This document shows positions 28,090 through 36,770 of a stretch of DNA of 64,000 bases, piece by piece. The notes beneath the pieces are model-generated. The model did not search any database and was not told the origin of the DNA. It saw only the letters and a program-made list of their open reading frames with translations. Numbering within the stretch: position 1 is the first letter of the stretch; every line of letters begins with the position of its first letter. A program made the translations under genes and the position numbers. Source of the DNA: Pseudomonas cannabina (lineage in GTDB: Bacteria; Pseudomonadota; Gammaproteobacteria; Pseudomonadales; Pseudomonadaceae); NCBI RefSeq assembly GCF_900100365.1, contig NZ_FNKU01000001.1:1798001-1862000 (forward strand). The letters are read 5' to 3'.

Positions 28090-29013
28090 TCAAACGGGCA
28101 TGACCGCTTTCGGCACCAGCGCACCGGGGTGCTGAATGACCACACTGGCCAGGCGATGCCCGGCTTCGGCAGCCAGTCGCGGGTGTTCGCCACCGAGCCG
28201 GGCGGCCAGGTAGGCCGCACTGAACGAGTCTCCCGCCGCCGTAGTGTCGACCACGCGCTCGACCTTCTGCACAGCGATCTCGAAGCGCTCGCCGCCCGCG
28301 TCTATCAGGCAGCTCTGTGCACCGCGTTTGACCACAACTTCACCAATGCCGCGTTGCCGATAGGCACTCAATAACTGCTCGCTGTCGGCGTAACCATACA
28401 GCGCCTGTTCGTCGTCCTCAGTCAGCAATGCCAGGTCTACCTGTGGCAAAAAGGCCTGATAGACCTGCCGCGCCTCTTCGACGCTGGCCCACAGCCGTGG
28501 CCGATAATTGTTGTCGAACGCGATCTTTACCCCACGCGCTCTGGCCCGCACCAGTGCCTCCAGCAGCCGCGCACGGCCCTGTTCACCCAAGACCGCCAGG
28601 GTGATGCCGCTGAAATACAACACGTCGTAGCTGGCCAGCGCCGAGAGGATCGGTTCGGCAGCCGGCGTCATGAAGCAGTCACGCACAGCGGCCTCATTGC
28701 GCCAGTACAGAAAACGCCGTTCGCCATTGGCATCGGTCTGAATGCAATAAAGCCCCGGCAGACGCCCGGGCAAGCGTTGCACCTTGCCAAGGCCGATGCC
28801 CTCGTCGGCCCAGGCCCTGCACATGGCTTCGCTGAAGCTGTCGTCACCCAGCGCGGTCACGTAATCCACCTGGGCGCGGTAACCCAGCAGGCGGGACAGA
28901 TACACCGCAGTATTCAGCGTGTCGCCGCCGAAACTCTGGCGCAGGCTGCCGTCGGCATGCTGCTGCAATTCGATCATGCATTCGCCGATCAGGGCGACGC
29001 GTGGAAGGCTCAT
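28090..29013 (-). CDS. kdgK: 2-keto-3-deoxygluconate kinase (PfkB family)
   Basis: 307 residues. Sugar-binding GGDTLNTAVYLSRLL (residues 29-43), the KDG-kinase-like YCIQTDANGERRFLYWR, and the anion hole with catalytic base D262 in DTTAAGDSFSAAYLA are present. Family members phosphorylate 2-keto-3-deoxygluconate to KDPG for the Entner-Doudoroff route in the cytosol. It lies next to a PLP enzyme, RidA, an IclR regulator and an ABC importer. That context points to kinase action on the deaminated product of an amino sugar acid. Confidence 0.88.
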   Translation of the reverse strand: MSLPRVALIGECMIELQQHADGSLRQSFGGDTLNTAVYLSRLLGYRAQVDYVTALGDDSFSEAMCRAWADEGIGLGKVQRLPGRLPGLYCIQTDANGERRFLYWRNEAAVRDCFMTPAAEPILSALASYDVLYFSGITLAVLGEQGRARLLEALVRARARGVKIAFDNNYRPRLWASVEEARQVYQAFLPQVDLALLTEDDEQALYGYADSEQLLSAYRQRGIGEVVVKRGAQSCLIDAGGERFEIAVQKVERVVDTTAAGDSFSAAYLAARLGGEHPRLAAEAGHRLASVVIQHPGALVPKAVMPV

Positions 29014-29040
29014 GGGGCGATAACTCCTTCGAATACCTGA

Positions 29041-30246
29041 CTAGAAAAACGTGCTGAAGGGCTCGATCACGCGTAAGTCATCATCCACCAGACAACCTGA
29101 ACGCCACTTGTCGAAGGTCAGACACGGGTGCGAGGTGCCGAAGGAAATGATGTCGCCGACCTGTAACTGGCAACCGGGCGCGACTGTCATGAAGGCATGC
29201 TGATCCATGACAGCAGTGACCTTGCAGGCACTGACGTCATCACCCGAGGCGGGCAAAGCGCCTGCCTTGTAGCGCAGCAGCGGATTGGGCAGGCCGGCGT
29301 CGTAGGCAACGTCGCGCTTGCCCATGGCGATCACTGCAAAACCGGGCTCTGGCAAGGACTGCACATGTGCCCAGACTTCCAGCGCCGGGCGTAGCGCTTC
29401 GCTCAGTTCGGCGCGTCGATCCAGCACGCAGCATTGCGCATCCTTGTAGATGCCATGGTCGTGCACCACGTAACTGCCGGGGCGCAACACGCTGAGGAAG
29501 CGTTCGCGCACCGCCTGGGCATCGAACGCTTCTGCAATCAGGTCGTACCAGGCCGAGCCCGACGCCGTCACAATCGGTCGATCGAGAGCGAACGCGCCCT
29601 GCTCCTGCAAATCGACCGCCAAGCGTACCAGCGAGGCGGCAAATGCCTTGATGCCTGCGATGGCGTGCTCGCCATGAATAACCCCTTCGTAACCCTCGAT
29701 ACCGGTCAACGCCAGCGTTGGCTGGGCCTGAACGGCGTCGGCCAGCGCCAGCACCTGCGCTTCGCTACGACAGCCACAGCGGCCACCCGGCACGCCATAT
29801 TCGATCATCACGTTCAAACGCAGACCACGGGCGGCAAAGAACTCGCCGAGTGCTGCAACGTTGTCCGGATGGTCGACCATGCAGTGAAACTCGAACATCG
29901 AATCAGCCAGCAGATCAGCGATCAGCGCCATGTTTGGCGCACCGACCAACTGATTGGCCATCAACACGCGCTTTACACCATGGGCATACGCGGCCTGAGT
30001 CTGCACGGCAGTCGCCAGGGTCATGCCCCAGGCGCCCGCATCCAGTTGGCGGCGAAACAGCGCGGGGACCATGCTGGTCTTGCCGTGGGGTGCCAGTTCC
30101 GCACCGCTGTCGGTGACAAAACGCTGCATCCAGCGAATATTGTGCTCCAGCGCCTGATTGTGGATGACCAGTGCAGGCAGGCTGACGTCGCGGGTCAGAC
30201 TGTCACCCGGCTGTGCAGTGCCTTTTTCCATGACGGCGATGCTCAT
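29041..30246 (-). CDS. PLP-dependent D-threonine aldolase / amino-acid deaminase fold enzyme (candidate glucosaminate ammonia-lyase)
   Basis: 401 residues from ATG 30246, which has AGGAG. The fold-type III N-terminal barrel carries the PLP lysine K56 in ELAPHGKTSMVPALF. The C-terminal metal-binding domain includes HDHGIYKD and GTSHPCLTFDKW, typical of the D-threonine aldolase / D-serine dehydratase group. Annotators usually call it amino acid deaminase. Beside kdgK, ridA and an importer, the simplest reading is removal of ammonia from a D-configured amino sugar acid to give 2-keto-3-deoxygluconate. That substrate is inference; D-threonine or D-serine would be the family default. Confidence 0.8.
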   Translation of the reverse strand: MSIAVMEKGTAQPGDSLTRDVSLPALVIHNQALEHNIRWMQRFVTDSGAELAPHGKTSMVPALFRRQLDAGAWGMTLATAVQTQAAYAHGVKRVLMANQLVGAPNMALIADLLADSMFEFHCMVDHPDNVAALGEFFAARGLRLNVMIEYGVPGGRCGCRSEAQVLALADAVQAQPTLALTGIEGYEGVIHGEHAIAGIKAFAASLVRLAVDLQEQGAFALDRPIVTASGSAWYDLIAEAFDAQAVRERFLSVLRPGSYVVHDHGIYKDAQCCVLDRRAELSEALRPALEVWAHVQSLPEPGFAVIAMGKRDVAYDAGLPNPLLRYKAGALPASGDDVSACKVTAVMDQHAFMTVAPGCQLQVGDIISFGTSHPCLTFDKWRSGCLVDDDLRVIEPFSTFF

Positions 30247-30260
30247 CGGTAATCTCCTGG

Positions 30261-31025
30261 TTATTCGTTGATTCGGCGAGCCAGGCCGTTGGCGCTGTCG
30301 ATCAGCACCCGACGGTAGTCGCTGTAATGGGTTTTGGCATCGGCCCGTGGCGCGACGATGCACAGCGTTGCGATGCACTGGCCGTGCTCGTTCTTCACCG
30401 GGGCGGCAAAACAGTGGGTGAAGGTGTCGGCCACGCTGTCGAAAGAAAAGAAACCCTCCTCACCGGCCTTGCGGATTTCCTGCAGGAACCTCTCCAGCGG
30501 AAGGCGCTCGCCGCCCGGCAGGATGAAGTCGTCAGGATCGATCAGGTCTATGATTTGCTGATCGCTCAGATGGCTGAGCAGCAAGCGGCCGGAGGCTGTC
30601 CAGGGAATCGGCGCGTTTTCGCCGATATCCGAAGAAATCCGGAAATGCCGCTCGCCCTCTTTCATCAGCGCCACCGTGTACTTGCGGCCATTGAGCAGGC
30701 ACATCTGCGCCGTTTCCCGGGTCTGGCTGACGATATCGCCCAGGCAGGCCTCCGCCTCGCGCGTGAAATCGAAATGCCGCAGGTGCGCCTGGCCGAGAAA
30801 ATACAGCTGTCGGCCCAGATAGACATGCCCGTCCCTGCCGACCGTTTCCAGTATCCGCCGCTCCAGCAACGAGGCCACCAGTTCGTAGACCGTTGATTTG
30901 GGGCTGCCAATCCCGCTGGCAATTTCATTGGGGCGCATGGGCCTGGCCTTTTCCTTGAGAAAATCCAGAATATCGAACGCCCGGTCCAACCCACGCGCCC
31001 GGCGTTTGATCAAGTCTTCGGTCAT
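30261..31025 (-). CDS. IclR-family transcriptional regulator
   Basis: 254 residues from ATG 31025 with AAGGA upstream; a longer frame adds ten residues. The winged helix-turn-helix GLDRAFDILDFLKEKARPMRP and IASGIGSPKSTVYELVASLL occupies residues about 12-60. The effector domain contains WTASGRLLLSHLS and GIATLCIVAP-like strands. It lies between the PLP enzyme and ridA on the same strand, so it probably controls the catabolic operon. A perfect palindrome ahead of the importer gene is its candidate site. Confidence 0.9.
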   Translation of the reverse strand: MTEDLIKRRARGLDRAFDILDFLKEKARPMRPNEIASGIGSPKSTVYELVASLLERRILETVGRDGHVYLGRQLYFLGQAHLRHFDFTREAEACLGDIVSQTRETAQMCLLNGRKYTVALMKEGERHFRISSDIGENAPIPWTASGRLLLSHLSDQQIIDLIDPDDFILPGGERLPLERFLQEIRKAGEEGFFSFDSVADTFTHCFAAPVKNEHGQCIATLCIVAPRADAKTHYSDYRRVLIDSANGLARRINE

Positions 31026-31102
31026 GAAAGGTTCCTTGGAAAACTGCAGCTTCAAGCCAAAAGCCTCATTTGATCTGGCTTATAGCTTGCAGCTTGCAGC
31101 TG

Positions 31103-31489
31103 TTACTTGCGCTTATAAGCTATGCAGTCGATTTCGACCTTGCAGTCGACCATCATGCTGGCCTGCACGCAAGCCCTGGCCGGGGCGTGTTCGGGGCTGA
31201 AGTATTCGCCGAAGACTTTGTTGAAGCTCCAGAAGTCACGTGGATCTTCCAGCCATACGCCGACGCGAACCACGTCCTTGATGTCGTAACCGGCCTCTTC
31301 AAGAATGGCGATCAGGTTGCGCATGGTCTGGTGCGTCTGTTCGACGATGCCGCCGACGATGATCTCGCCGTCCTGCGCGGGAACCTGGCCGGATACGTGC
31401 AACCAGCCATCGGCTTCGACCGCGCGGGCGAATGGACGCGGCTGACCGCCACCTGCGGTGCTGCCTGCGCCGTAACGGGTAATAGTCAT
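31103..31489 (-). CDS. ridA: RidA family enamine/imine deaminase
   Basis: 128 residues. The active-site arginine falls at R105 in PARACVQASMM, the same position as in canonical RidA, and the C-terminal VEIDCIAYKRK is typical. The ATG has AGGAG nine bases upstream. RidA hydrolyses reactive 2-aminoacrylate-type enamines released by PLP dehydratases, which fits the PLP enzyme gene of the same cluster. Cytosolic homotrimer by family knowledge. Confidence 0.92.
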   Translation of the reverse strand: MTITRYGAGSTAGGGQPRPFARAVEADGWLHVSGQVPAQDGEIIVGGIVEQTHQTMRNLIAILEEAGYDIKDVVRVGVWLEDPRDFWSFNKVFGEYFSPEHAPARACVQASMMVDCKVEIDCIAYKRK

Positions 31490-31529
31490 GAAGTTCTCCT
31501 GATGCTGAAAAATTGACAGTGTTGAAACA

Positions 31530-32321
31530 TTAAAAACGGATGTTCTTGAGGAATTCGCTCAAACGCGCCGATTTCGGCTGTTCGAACAGGGTTTTCGGTG
31601 CGCCCTGCTCTTCGATACGGCCCTGATTCATGAACACGATCTGGTCCGACACCTCATACGCAAAGCGCATCTCGTGGGTGACCAGCAACATGGTCATGCC
31701 CTCCTCGGCCAGGTCCTTGATCACGCTCAGCACTTCGCCGACCAGCTCCGGATCGAGGGCCGAAGTGACTTCGTCGAACAGCATCAGGCTGGGGTTCATG
31801 GCAATCGCGCGGGCAATCGCCACGCGCTGTTGCTGACCGCCAGACAACTGGCCGGGGAAGTGATTGCGCCGCTCCAGCAGGCCGACACGGTCCAGCCATT
31901 TTTCGGCCAGCGCTATCGCCTGATCCTTGGGCATTTTCTTGACCTTGAGCAGGCCAAGGGTCACGTTCTGCAAGGCACTGAGGTGCGGAAACAGGTTGAA
32001 TTGCTGGAACGCCATGCCGGTCATGGCGCGGTGTTGTGCGATCAGGCGCTCCGGATGGCGGACGCGCTTGCCGTCGACCTCGCTGTAGCCGATATCCTGC
32101 CCCTCAAGGCGGATGTGACCGCCCTGAAACTCTTCCAGCAGATTAACGCAACGAAGCAAGGTGGTCTTGCCCGAGCCGCTGGAACCGATCAGGGTGACGA
32201 CGTTGCCTTTCTGCATGCGCAGGTCGACGCCCTTGAGCACGTCCACTTCACCATAGGATTTATGCAGGCCCTCAATGCTCAACAGCGCCGGGGCTGGGGT
32301 TGCGGTATGCGTCTGTGTCAT
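31530..32321 (-). CDS. Polar amino-acid-type ABC transporter ATP-binding protein
   Basis: 263 residues from ATG 32321, which overlaps the permease stop. Walker A is [13 protein letters not shown], the Q-loop is [17 protein letters not shown], the signature is [16 protein letters not shown], Walker B is [14 protein letters not shown] and the switch is [11 protein letters not shown]. This is the HisP/GlnQ group. It is the last gene of a four-gene importer (binding protein, two permeases, ATPase), with ridA directly downstream. Confidence 0.95.
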   Translation of the reverse strand: MTQTHTATPAPALLSIEGLHKSYGEVDVLKGVDLRMQKGNVVTLIGSSGSGKTTLLRCVNLLEEFQGGHIRLEGQDIGYSEVDGKRVRHPERLIAQHRAMTGMAFQQFNLFPHLSALQNVTLGLLKVKKMPKDQAIALAEKWLDRVGLLERRNHFPGQLSGGQQQRVAIARAIAMNPSLMLFDEVTSALDPELVGEVLSVIKDLAEEGMTMLLVTHEMRFAYEVSDQIVFMNQGRIEEQGAPKTLFEQPKSARLSEFLKNIRF

Positions 32322-32980
32322 GGCAAGGCCACCCGTTTTTCGATTTGTCGCCCAAGCAGCTCGATGGCGTAGTTGATGAGGAAGAACAGGAAACCTGCGA
32401 ACAGGTAAAACTCCAGGGTCATGAACGTGCGCGCGATCACCTGCTGGGTACTCAGCAGCAACTCGGCGACACCGATCACCGACAACAGGGTCGAGGCCTT
32501 GACGATCTCGGTCGAGGAATTGACCCAGGTCGGCTGGATCTGGCGCATGGCCTGCGGCAGCAGCACGTAACGCAGGGTCTGATTGAAGCGCAGGCCAATC
32601 GCCTTGCCGGCTTCGATCTGGCCGCGGGGAATGGCCTGCAAGGCACCGCGCACGATCTCCGCAACGTGGGAGCCGCAAAACAGCGTCAGGCCTATCGCGC
32701 CCGCCTGAAACGCGCTGATCTGCCACCCCAGCGCCGGCACCATGTAGAAGACCGCCAGCACCAGCACGAACACCGGTGTGCCGCGAATCAGGTCGACATA
32801 CAGGCGGACCGGCAAGCGGGCGAAGAATCCGCCATAGGTCAGGGTCAGGCCGGCGCACATGCCGATCAGGGTACCGAACAGAATCGCCAGCGCCGAGCAC
32901 TGGATGCTGGTCAGGAAGCCGGACCAGAGCACTTCACGCGCGGTCCACACTTCGTGCAACCAGCCAGGGGGTTGGTACAT
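32318..32980 (-). CDS. ABC transporter permease (HisM/GlnP type)
   Basis: 220 residues with about five membrane helices. The family EAA loop reads [23 protein letters not shown] and the start of the domain reads [20 protein letters not shown]. It overlaps the ATPase gene by 4 bp and is 9 bp after the other permease gene. The two permeases would form a heterodimeric channel. Confidence 0.93.
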   Translation of the reverse strand: MYQPPGWLHEVWTAREVLWSGFLTSIQCSALAILFGTLIGMCAGLTLTYGGFFARLPVRLYVDLIRGTPVFVLVLAVFYMVPALGWQISAFQAGAIGLTLFCGSHVAEIVRGALQAIPRGQIEAGKAIGLRFNQTLRYVLLPQAMRQIQPTWVNSSTEIVKASTLLSVIGVAELLLSTQQVIARTFMTLEFYLFAGFLFFLINYAIELLGRQIEKRVALP

Positions 32981-32989
32981 GACAGCCTC

Positions 32990-33652
32990 CTAGCGGCGAA
33001 TCGCCAGACGTTGTTCGAGGGCGCGCAAAAGCATGGCGATCACATAGCAGGCGACCACGTACAGCGCAGTGGTCACCAGCCAGGTTTCAATCACCCGATA
33101 GCTTTCGACGTTGATCTTGCGGGCGTAATAGGTCAGCTCCGGTACGGCAATTGCAGCCGCCAGCGAGGTGTCCTTGAACAGCGAAATGAAGTTGTTCGAA
33201 AGCGCTGGCAGCACGTTGCGCAACATCACCGGCACGATGATGTAAGCCCGCACTTGCCACTCGCCCAGGCCGATGGCCAGGCCCGCTTCGCGTTGCCCTT
33301 TGTGAATGCTCAACAACCCGGCACGGAACACCTCGGTCAGGTAAGCACCGGCATACAACGACAGGGTGACGATGAACGAGGCCAGCTTGTCCAGACGAAT
33401 GCCCAGCCCTGGCAAGGCGAAGTAGATCAGCAGGATCAATACCAGAATCGGCGTGTTGCGCACCACGGTCACGTAGATCGACGCCACAATGCGTAACGCG
33501 CGGTAGCGTGACAGCAGTGCAAAGACGTTCATCAGGCCGATGACGCAACCGATGGCAATCGAGATCAGCGCCAGCTCCAGGCCGAGCCCCAGGCCGGCCA
33601 GCAGGCTGGGAAAGTCCCGCCAAACGGCATCAAAATTCAATTGATAGTTCAT
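32990..33652 (-). CDS. ABC transporter permease (HisQ/GlnP type)
   Basis: 220 residues. It contains LAGLGLGLELALISIAIGCVIG and the EAA loop REAGLAIGLGEWQVRAYIIVP. It is paralogous to the neighbouring permease. It sits between the binding-protein gene and the second permease, all on the minus strand, in one operon. Confidence 0.93.
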   Translation of the reverse strand: MNYQLNFDAVWRDFPSLLAGLGLGLELALISIAIGCVIGLMNVFALLSRYRALRIVASIYVTVVRNTPILVLILLIYFALPGLGIRLDKLASFIVTLSLYAGAYLTEVFRAGLLSIHKGQREAGLAIGLGEWQVRAYIIVPVMLRNVLPALSNNFISLFKDTSLAAAIAVPELTYYARKINVESYRVIETWLVTTALYVVACYVIAMLLRALEQRLAIRR

Positions 33653-33715
33653 GTTCGCCCGTACATGACAAGGCTGGCCAAACGGCCCGCCCTGCCCTTG
33701 AAGGTCAAATTCGAC

Positions 33716-34567
33716 TTATTTGTATTCCATCGGGAAACCGATCGCGGGTACCGGCAGGTCCACGCCGAACCATTGTTTGAACGATGCGGCATAGGCCGGA
33801 AACTCGACGCCGGTCATAGCTTCATGCAAGGCGGTGTTGACGAAATTCAGCCAGTCCTGATCACCACGCTTGACCGCGCAGGCATAGGTTTGCGGGCTCC
33901 AGGCAAAAGCTGGCGAGCGGTAACGACCAGGGTTTTGCACCATCAGGTATTTCACCGATGACTGATCGGTGGCGGCGGTATCGGCGCGGCCGGAGTTGAT
34001 CGCCTGATACATCAGATCAACGCTGTCGTACTGATCGACTTTGGCCTTGGGCAGCGCCTGGTGGACCAGTTCTTCGGCGTACACATTTTGCAGCACGGCC
34101 ACCGTCACACCATCGCCTGCGGCTTTCAGGTCATCGATTTCCTTGTACTTGCTGTTGGCCGGCAGCAGCAAGGCAACCCCTTCGCGGTAGTAAGGCAGCG
34201 TGAACGCTACCTGTTGCGCGCGGCTGGCGGTGACGGTGATGAACTGGCAGCTGATGTCGACCTTGTCGGTTAGCAGATTGGGAATCCGGGCGTCCGAGGA
34301 CTGCACCACGAACTCGACCTTGCTCGGGTCGTTGAACAGGCCTTTGGCGATGATCCTGCCGATGTCGATATCGAACCCCTGCAGTTTCCCGTCAGCGCCC
34401 TGAAAGTGCCACGGCGCGTTGGTGCTGCCCGTGCCAACGATCAGGTTGCCACGTTTCAACACGGCATCCAGTTTACTGCCCTCGGCGGCCTGCGCCGCAT
34501 TGGCCAGTGTGAATGAGGCTGCAAGAACAAACGCACAAGCTTTCAGAAAAGAAGGTCCGCGATGCAT
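33716..34567 (-). CDS. Periplasmic substrate-binding protein, polar amino-acid/opine-like family
   Basis: 283 residues. A signal peptide (MHRGPSFLKACAFVLAAS, cleavage near AQAAE) precedes an SBP_bac_3 fold with VLKRGNLIVGTGSTNAPWHF, GFDIDIGRIIAKGLF, and TVTASRAQQVAFTLPYYREG. It is the first gene of the importer and has GGCGGAG upstream of the start. A candidate IclR-type operator lies 30-66 bp upstream. The ligand is probably a small amino acid or amino sugar acid, inferred from the enzymes downstream. Confidence 0.92.
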   Translation of the reverse strand: MHRGPSFLKACAFVLAASFTLANAAQAAEGSKLDAVLKRGNLIVGTGSTNAPWHFQGADGKLQGFDIDIGRIIAKGLFNDPSKVEFVVQSSDARIPNLLTDKVDISCQFITVTASRAQQVAFTLPYYREGVALLLPANSKYKEIDDLKAAGDGVTVAVLQNVYAEELVHQALPKAKVDQYDSVDLMYQAINSGRADTAATDQSSVKYLMVQNPGRYRSPAFAWSPQTYACAVKRGDQDWLNFVNTALHEAMTGVEFPAYAASFKQWFGVDLPVPAIGFPMEYK

Positions 34568-34594
34568 GGCATAAACTCCGCCGAGGTATTCATT

Positions 34595-34632
34595 ATTCCG
34601 CTATAGCGGATACTGGTATGCTACAACGGAAT
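34595..34632 (-). promoter_or_regulatory. Candidate IclR-type operator ahead of the importer operon
   Basis: TCCGCTATAGCGGA (34597-34610) is a perfect 14-bp palindrome. Immediately beside it, ATGCTACAACGGAAT (34618-34632) is, on the minus strand, a degenerate copy sharing ATTCCG and TAGC. Paired sites overlapping the leader of the first operon gene fit repression by the IclR protein encoded in the cluster. Confidence 0.55.
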
Positions 34633-34835
34633 AGACAGCAGAAAGTGTGCCACAGGCAGCGGGCAGAAAATACCTTGCGAAAAAGTCGAGGAAAATCAAG
34701 AGGCTGGGATGAGCGAACGGAACGGGAGCGCGAGGATGGATTCGGGAGGTAACGCTACTGATTGCCACAATTGAGTGGTATGGCCCCACTCTTGTGCGTG
34801 TGCGCTGTTATCGGGCGGTGAGTGTCAAGCCAGGC

Positions 34836-35114
34836 ACCTCGGCTACGTCTGGTGAACCGGGGTGGCAGGTTTTGCTGCCGGTTCCCGGCAGTTCGCGGAC
34901 AAGTCCGCTCCTACAGAAAGCGGTATATCGCGGACAAACGAGGCGTCGCCCGGTCCGCACTCATAACGGGCTTCTGCCCGGAGGGCGTGGGAGCTTCAGG
35001 AGGTTATGACGGTTGGGATGGGCTGCGACGCGGCCCTGGAACCGATGACCTCGGTTGTGTCTGGTGAACCGAGGTGGCAGGTTTTGCTGCCGGTTTCCGG
35101 CAGTTCGCGGACAA
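34836..35114. repeat. 67-bp direct repeat pair with internal hairpins
   Basis: 34836-34902 and 35048-35114 are the same 67-bp sequence with a few differences. Each carries a perfect 7-bp stem: CTGCCGG-TTC-CCGGCAG at 34875-34891 and CTGCCGG-TTT-CCGGCAG at 35087-35103. They lie in the long gap behind the importer gene and are surrounded by REP-like motifs. Confidence 0.75.
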
Positions 35115-35194
35115 ACGAAGCGTCGCCCGGACCGCTCCCACACAAGCGAAGCGTCGCCCGGTCCGATCCCACAGAAGCGAAGCGGCGCCCGGTT
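34943..35194. repeat. REP-like GCGTCGCCCGG motif copies
   Basis: GCGTCGCCCGGTCCG or close variants occur at 34943-34957, 35120-35134, 35151-35165 and 35182-35194, spaced about 30 bp apart in the last three. This fits a small REP cluster of the Pseudomonas type. No gene is seen between 34640 and 35248. Confidence 0.65.
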
Positions 35195-35248
35195 GATTAC
35201 TTTCGCCACGAGCAGCTCATCCGGATTTGCATACAACGACCAGCGCCA

Positions 35249-35608
35249 CTAGAGGCAGGTGGCAATCGCCGCCGAGCGCAACGCGGCCTGAGTATCGCCT
35301 TGCGGGGCATAGAACTCGACTGTGGTGGTCGGGCCTTTGCTCTGCACGTCGGCGAAGTATTTCGATTCTGTGGTGAACACGGTGAAGCCGCCGCCGGACA
35401 GGTCATGCAGGAACACGTCCGAAGACGTGCCGAACATCGCTTCGTTCTGCCAGGTCACCTGGATGCATTGGGCAACGGCAGCGTCCTGCTTGGCGCTGGA
35501 CAGGATTTTCGAGGGCCCGGCCGAGCGCGCCGCACTGGAAGGCGCTGCGCATCCGACCAGGGTCGCCGCCGCAATCACCGCTGCACTCGTCAAAAACAGA
35601 AACTTCAT
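35249..35608 (-). CDS. Small lipoprotein of unknown function
   Basis: 119 residues from ATG 35608. The lipobox is LVGCAAPS after MKFLFLTSAAVIAAAT, so the mature protein would be membrane-anchored at Cys. The rest (AVAQCIQVTWQNEAMFGTSS and TVEFYAPQGDTQAALRSAA) is not recognised. It contains two more cysteines that could form a disulfide. It is monocistronic, next to the hemerythrin-like gene. Confidence 0.75.
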   Translation of the reverse strand: MKFLFLTSAAVIAAATLVGCAAPSSAARSAGPSKILSSAKQDAAVAQCIQVTWQNEAMFGTSSDVFLHDLSGGGFTVFTTESKYFADVQSKGPTTTVEFYAPQGDTQAALRSAAIATCL

Positions 35609-35656
35609 GTCATGCCCACGCTGATAAAAAGCCGATTCTAGCATTGCAGTGATGTA

Positions 35657-36100
35657 TCAGCTCTCGGCCAATTGCTCTTCGTATTCCTTGACGTACTCGC
35701 CAGCCAAGCTCTGCTTCTGCTTTTCGTTGAGCAGCTTGCCTGCCATCTGGAAGAACTTCTGCTCTTCTTCCTTCAAGTGGTGGTGGACTTTTTCCGATAG
35801 CTTTTTCGCGGTCGCGAGCCAGGCCGGGCTGGACATTTCGGTCTCGTCGAGTTCATCCATCATCTCGTCCATTTCATGGTGCTCGGAAATGGCATGCCGG
35901 CTCAGGTCCACGCCATTGTCGTGGGCCATCAACGGAATGTAGAAGAAACGCTCTTCGGCGGTCTCGTGAGCTTGCAGTTCTTCCTTGAGCTGCTTGTACG
36001 CTTTTGCGCGCTCTTCGCTGTCGCCATGGGTCTGAATCAGCGCATCGGCATAACCACGTTGACGATCATGACTCTCACGCAATGCTTCAAAAATATTCAC
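35657..36100 (-). CDS. Hemerythrin HHE domain-containing protein
   Basis: 147 residues from a GTG at 36100, with GGAGA upstream. Putative di-iron ligands sit in RESHDRQRG, LQAHETAEERFFY, ISEHHEMDEMMDELDE and KVHHHLKEEEQKFFQ, the His/Glu spacing of a hemerythrin four-helix bundle. Such bacterial proteins sense or buffer O2, NO or iron in the cytosol. It lies in a row of single small genes and is not obviously in an operon. Confidence 0.9.
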   Translation of the reverse strand: MNIFEALRESHDRQRGYADALIQTHGDSEERAKAYKQLKEELQAHETAEERFFYIPLMAHDNGVDLSRHAISEHHEMDEMMDELDETEMSSPAWLATAKKLSEKVHHHLKEEEQKFFQMAGKLLNEKQKQSLAGEYVKEYEEQLAES

Positions 36101-36236
36101 GGTCTTGTCTCCAGGTCGGCTTCCGGGAGCTGGAAGCATTGTGGACTAGACCCTTGGCGTAGATCAGCAGTTCCAAAAAGCTGGCAAATGACTACCACCC
36201 ATTTAGCGCACATCGACTTCACATCCATGAGCCTGC

Positions 36237-36662
36237 TCAGGCAAGCTCGAAAACCACGTCCTGAGCGCCTTCCCAGAGCGTTTTTACACCCAGTTTGCGC
36301 AAGTTTTCCTTGCCTTCGGTAATGGTCAGGAAATGATTGCCCGCCAACTTCCCCATCTTGCTGGCAAAACAACACGAGCCATAGGCGAGAATAATCTCGG
36401 TCTCGCTGTAACCGCCCGGATAGAAAAGAATATCGCCCATTGAAGGATGGCTGGTGGCGTTCTCGAAACCAATCAACGTGTCGTCGACTTTCAACTGGTA
36501 ATCATCCAGCGGCACCCAACAGCCTTCACCACTCCAGCGCACGTGAATGAACTTCTGCCGATAAGGCAGCAACTTCAGAAACGCTTCGACCGTCTGCGGT
36601 GCATCCGGGTTGGCTTGCGCCAGAAATTCGTATCCGCCAGCGGTAATTTTAATGGTGGTCAA
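36237..36662 (-). CDS. DUF3830 (cyclophilin-like fold) family protein
   Basis: 141 residues. KITAGGYEFLAQANPDAP, AFLKLLPYRQKFIHVRWSGE and GDILFYPGGYSETEILLAYG-like segments match the DUF3830 group with a cyclophilin-like fold. Members often lie near amino-acid or hydantoin catabolic genes. Here the neighbours are a hemerythrin and a GNAT protein, which gives no clue. Function unknown. Confidence 0.7.
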   Translation of the reverse strand: MTTIKITAGGYEFLAQANPDAPQTVEAFLKLLPYRQKFIHVRWSGEGCWVPLDDYQLKVDDTLIGFENATSHPSMGDILFYPGGYSETEIILAYGSCCFASKMGKLAGNHFLTITEGKENLRKLGVKTLWEGAQDVVFELA

Positions 36663-36770
36663 CGCACGTGCTCCCCAAAAGCCTCAGGATTTGAAACGGT
36701 GCGCAAGAATAAACGCGCCTGCCGTGCGCCGTCATCCCTCACGTATTCAGCCCGTGCAGATAACGTCTTG

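Noticed and set aside
31056..31102. GCTTGCA direct repeats between iclR and ridA
   Set aside because: Only two and a half short units; too little to call a repeat family.
34836..35194. CRISPR array
   Set aside because: The repeats are few, unequal and REP-like with hairpins, lack regular unique spacers, and no cas gene is near.
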